Shown here: positions 16,538 to 16,991 of the stretch, piece by piece
Numbering within the stretch: position 1 is the stretch's first letter
How the letters are laid out: each line of letters begins with the position of its first letter
Source of the DNA: UBA6164 sp963979005
GTDB lineage: Bacteria > Patescibacteriota > Gracilibacteria > BD1-5 > UBA6164
Assembly (NCBI GenBank): GCA_963979005.1
Contig: CAXBVF010000019.1
Span: 1-16,991, forward strand
Reading direction: 5' to 3'
DNA: 16,991 bases
Notes under the pieces: generated by a model
What the model saw: only the letters and a program-made list of their open reading frames with translations
The model's database searches: none
Told to the model about the DNA's origin: nothing
Program-made: the position numbers and the translations under genes

Positions 16538-16991
16538 TTGTCTTTTAAATTAAGTAAACAGCTTTCCATGGTATACATTCAATCTCAAGCTCCGGTCTCG
16601 ATTGAAGAGCCTATTTGATGAACAATACCTTTTCTAATCATATTTGAAATACTAGTATTATTAACTAATAATTCTGACGCTAGTACTCTTCCCTTTCAAT
16701 CCTTAGTTTTTATTAAATCTTGCCATATGACTCAAATCAAGGAATCAGATAATTGTCATCTTATATTTTCCTTGTCTTCAGCTGGAAACATATCGATTAT
16801 ACGAGATACAGTTCTAGCTGCACCAGAAGTATGAAGAGTAGCTAATACTAAATTACCTGTTTCGGCAGCTCTCAATGCTAATCTAAACGTCTCAACATCT
16901 CTCATTTCTCATAGCATAATTACGTCACTCGCTTGCCTTAAAGCATATTTTAATCAGTTATCAAATGATAAAGTATTTACTCATACTTCTC
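16525..16991 (-). CDS. pilT: Type IV pilus retraction ATPase PilT, C-terminal part
   Basis: The last about 155 residues of a PilT-type secretion ATPase; the N terminus and Walker A lie beyond the right edge. Visible: VNTLSFDNGLKYALRQASDV, the Asp box IMLGEMRDVETFRLALRAAE, then ATLHTSGAARTVSRIIDMFP (His box and AT.HT motif), QLSDSLIGVIWQDLI and the C-terminal region of the retraction subfamily. It powers pilus disassembly at the inner face of the membrane. In the standard code it would stop at the TGA of an ATGA overlap with the cyclase. With TGA=Gly it reads on through Gly-Leu-Ile to TAA at 16527-16525. The pilin-like gene at 2912-4411 is a possible partner. Confidence 0.94.

Noticed and set aside
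1..16991. TGA read as tryptophan (code 4, Mycoplasma-like)
   Set aside because: The TGAs align with conserved Gly, not Trp, and Trp is encoded by TGG at conserved positions such as the GGGW of the prepilin protein.

Overview
The window reads as native chromosome of a candidate-phylum bacterium that translates UGA as glycine (genetic code 25), that is, Candidatus Absconditabacteria (SR1) or Gracilibacteria (BD1-5). With the standard code most genes break into pieces. With TGA=Gly they become full-length recognisable proteins, and the TGA codons fall on invariant glycines: UvrD RFQGAN, the FtsH HEVGH zinc site, the PilT GEMRD box, and the YGKG of an S41 peptidase. DNA is very AT-rich, genes are tightly packed and often overlap, and native starts have almost no Shine-Dalgarno (SD) sequence. 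The sequence alone does not separate SR1 from BD1-5. All native coordinates below assume TAA and TAG are the only stops.

Layout. (1) 2-1856, plus strand: the end of an S41 C-terminal processing peptidase, then a secreted transglutaminase-like protein, closed by a strong terminator. (2) About 1898-2810: a compositionally different island with two divergent genes, a 139-aa exported protein (minus) and a 53-aa membrane protein (plus). Each has a strong SD, neither has an in-frame TGA, and each has its own promoter and a tetraloop terminator. This looks like recently acquired or misassembled standard-code DNA. (3) 2912-4411: a large type IV prepilin-like protein ending in a fibrinogen-like YCDMTTDGGGW domain, a candidate adhesin. 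(4) 4492-8451: a one-polypeptide UvrD-type helicase/PD-(D/E)XK nuclease, a small nucleoside-deoxyribosyltransferase-like protein and a CoA-binding-domain protein. (5) 8477-10420, minus strand: a 123-aa unknown protein behind a consensus promoter covered by a perfect palindrome, then folA (DHFR) and thyA (thymidylate synthase).

(6) 10562-15115, plus strand: ftsH, a DedA-family membrane protein, an ApaH-like phosphoesterase and murD, an envelope and quality-control operon. (7) 15116-15517: about 400 bp without a gene, holding two terminators and a string of hairpins; the second half has a plausible promoter and looks like a small RNA of about 200 nt. (8) 15518-16991, minus strand: a membrane-anchored class III adenylate cyclase overlapping the end of pilT, which runs off the right edge.

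Together the native genes suggest a small, possibly host-attached cell: pilus retraction (PilT), a pilin carrying a probable adhesive domain, secreted enzymes, retained peptidoglycan (MurD) and dTMP (ThyA/FolA) synthesis, and cAMP signalling linked to pili. The host-attached lifestyle is inference from the phylum and the adhesin-like pilin.
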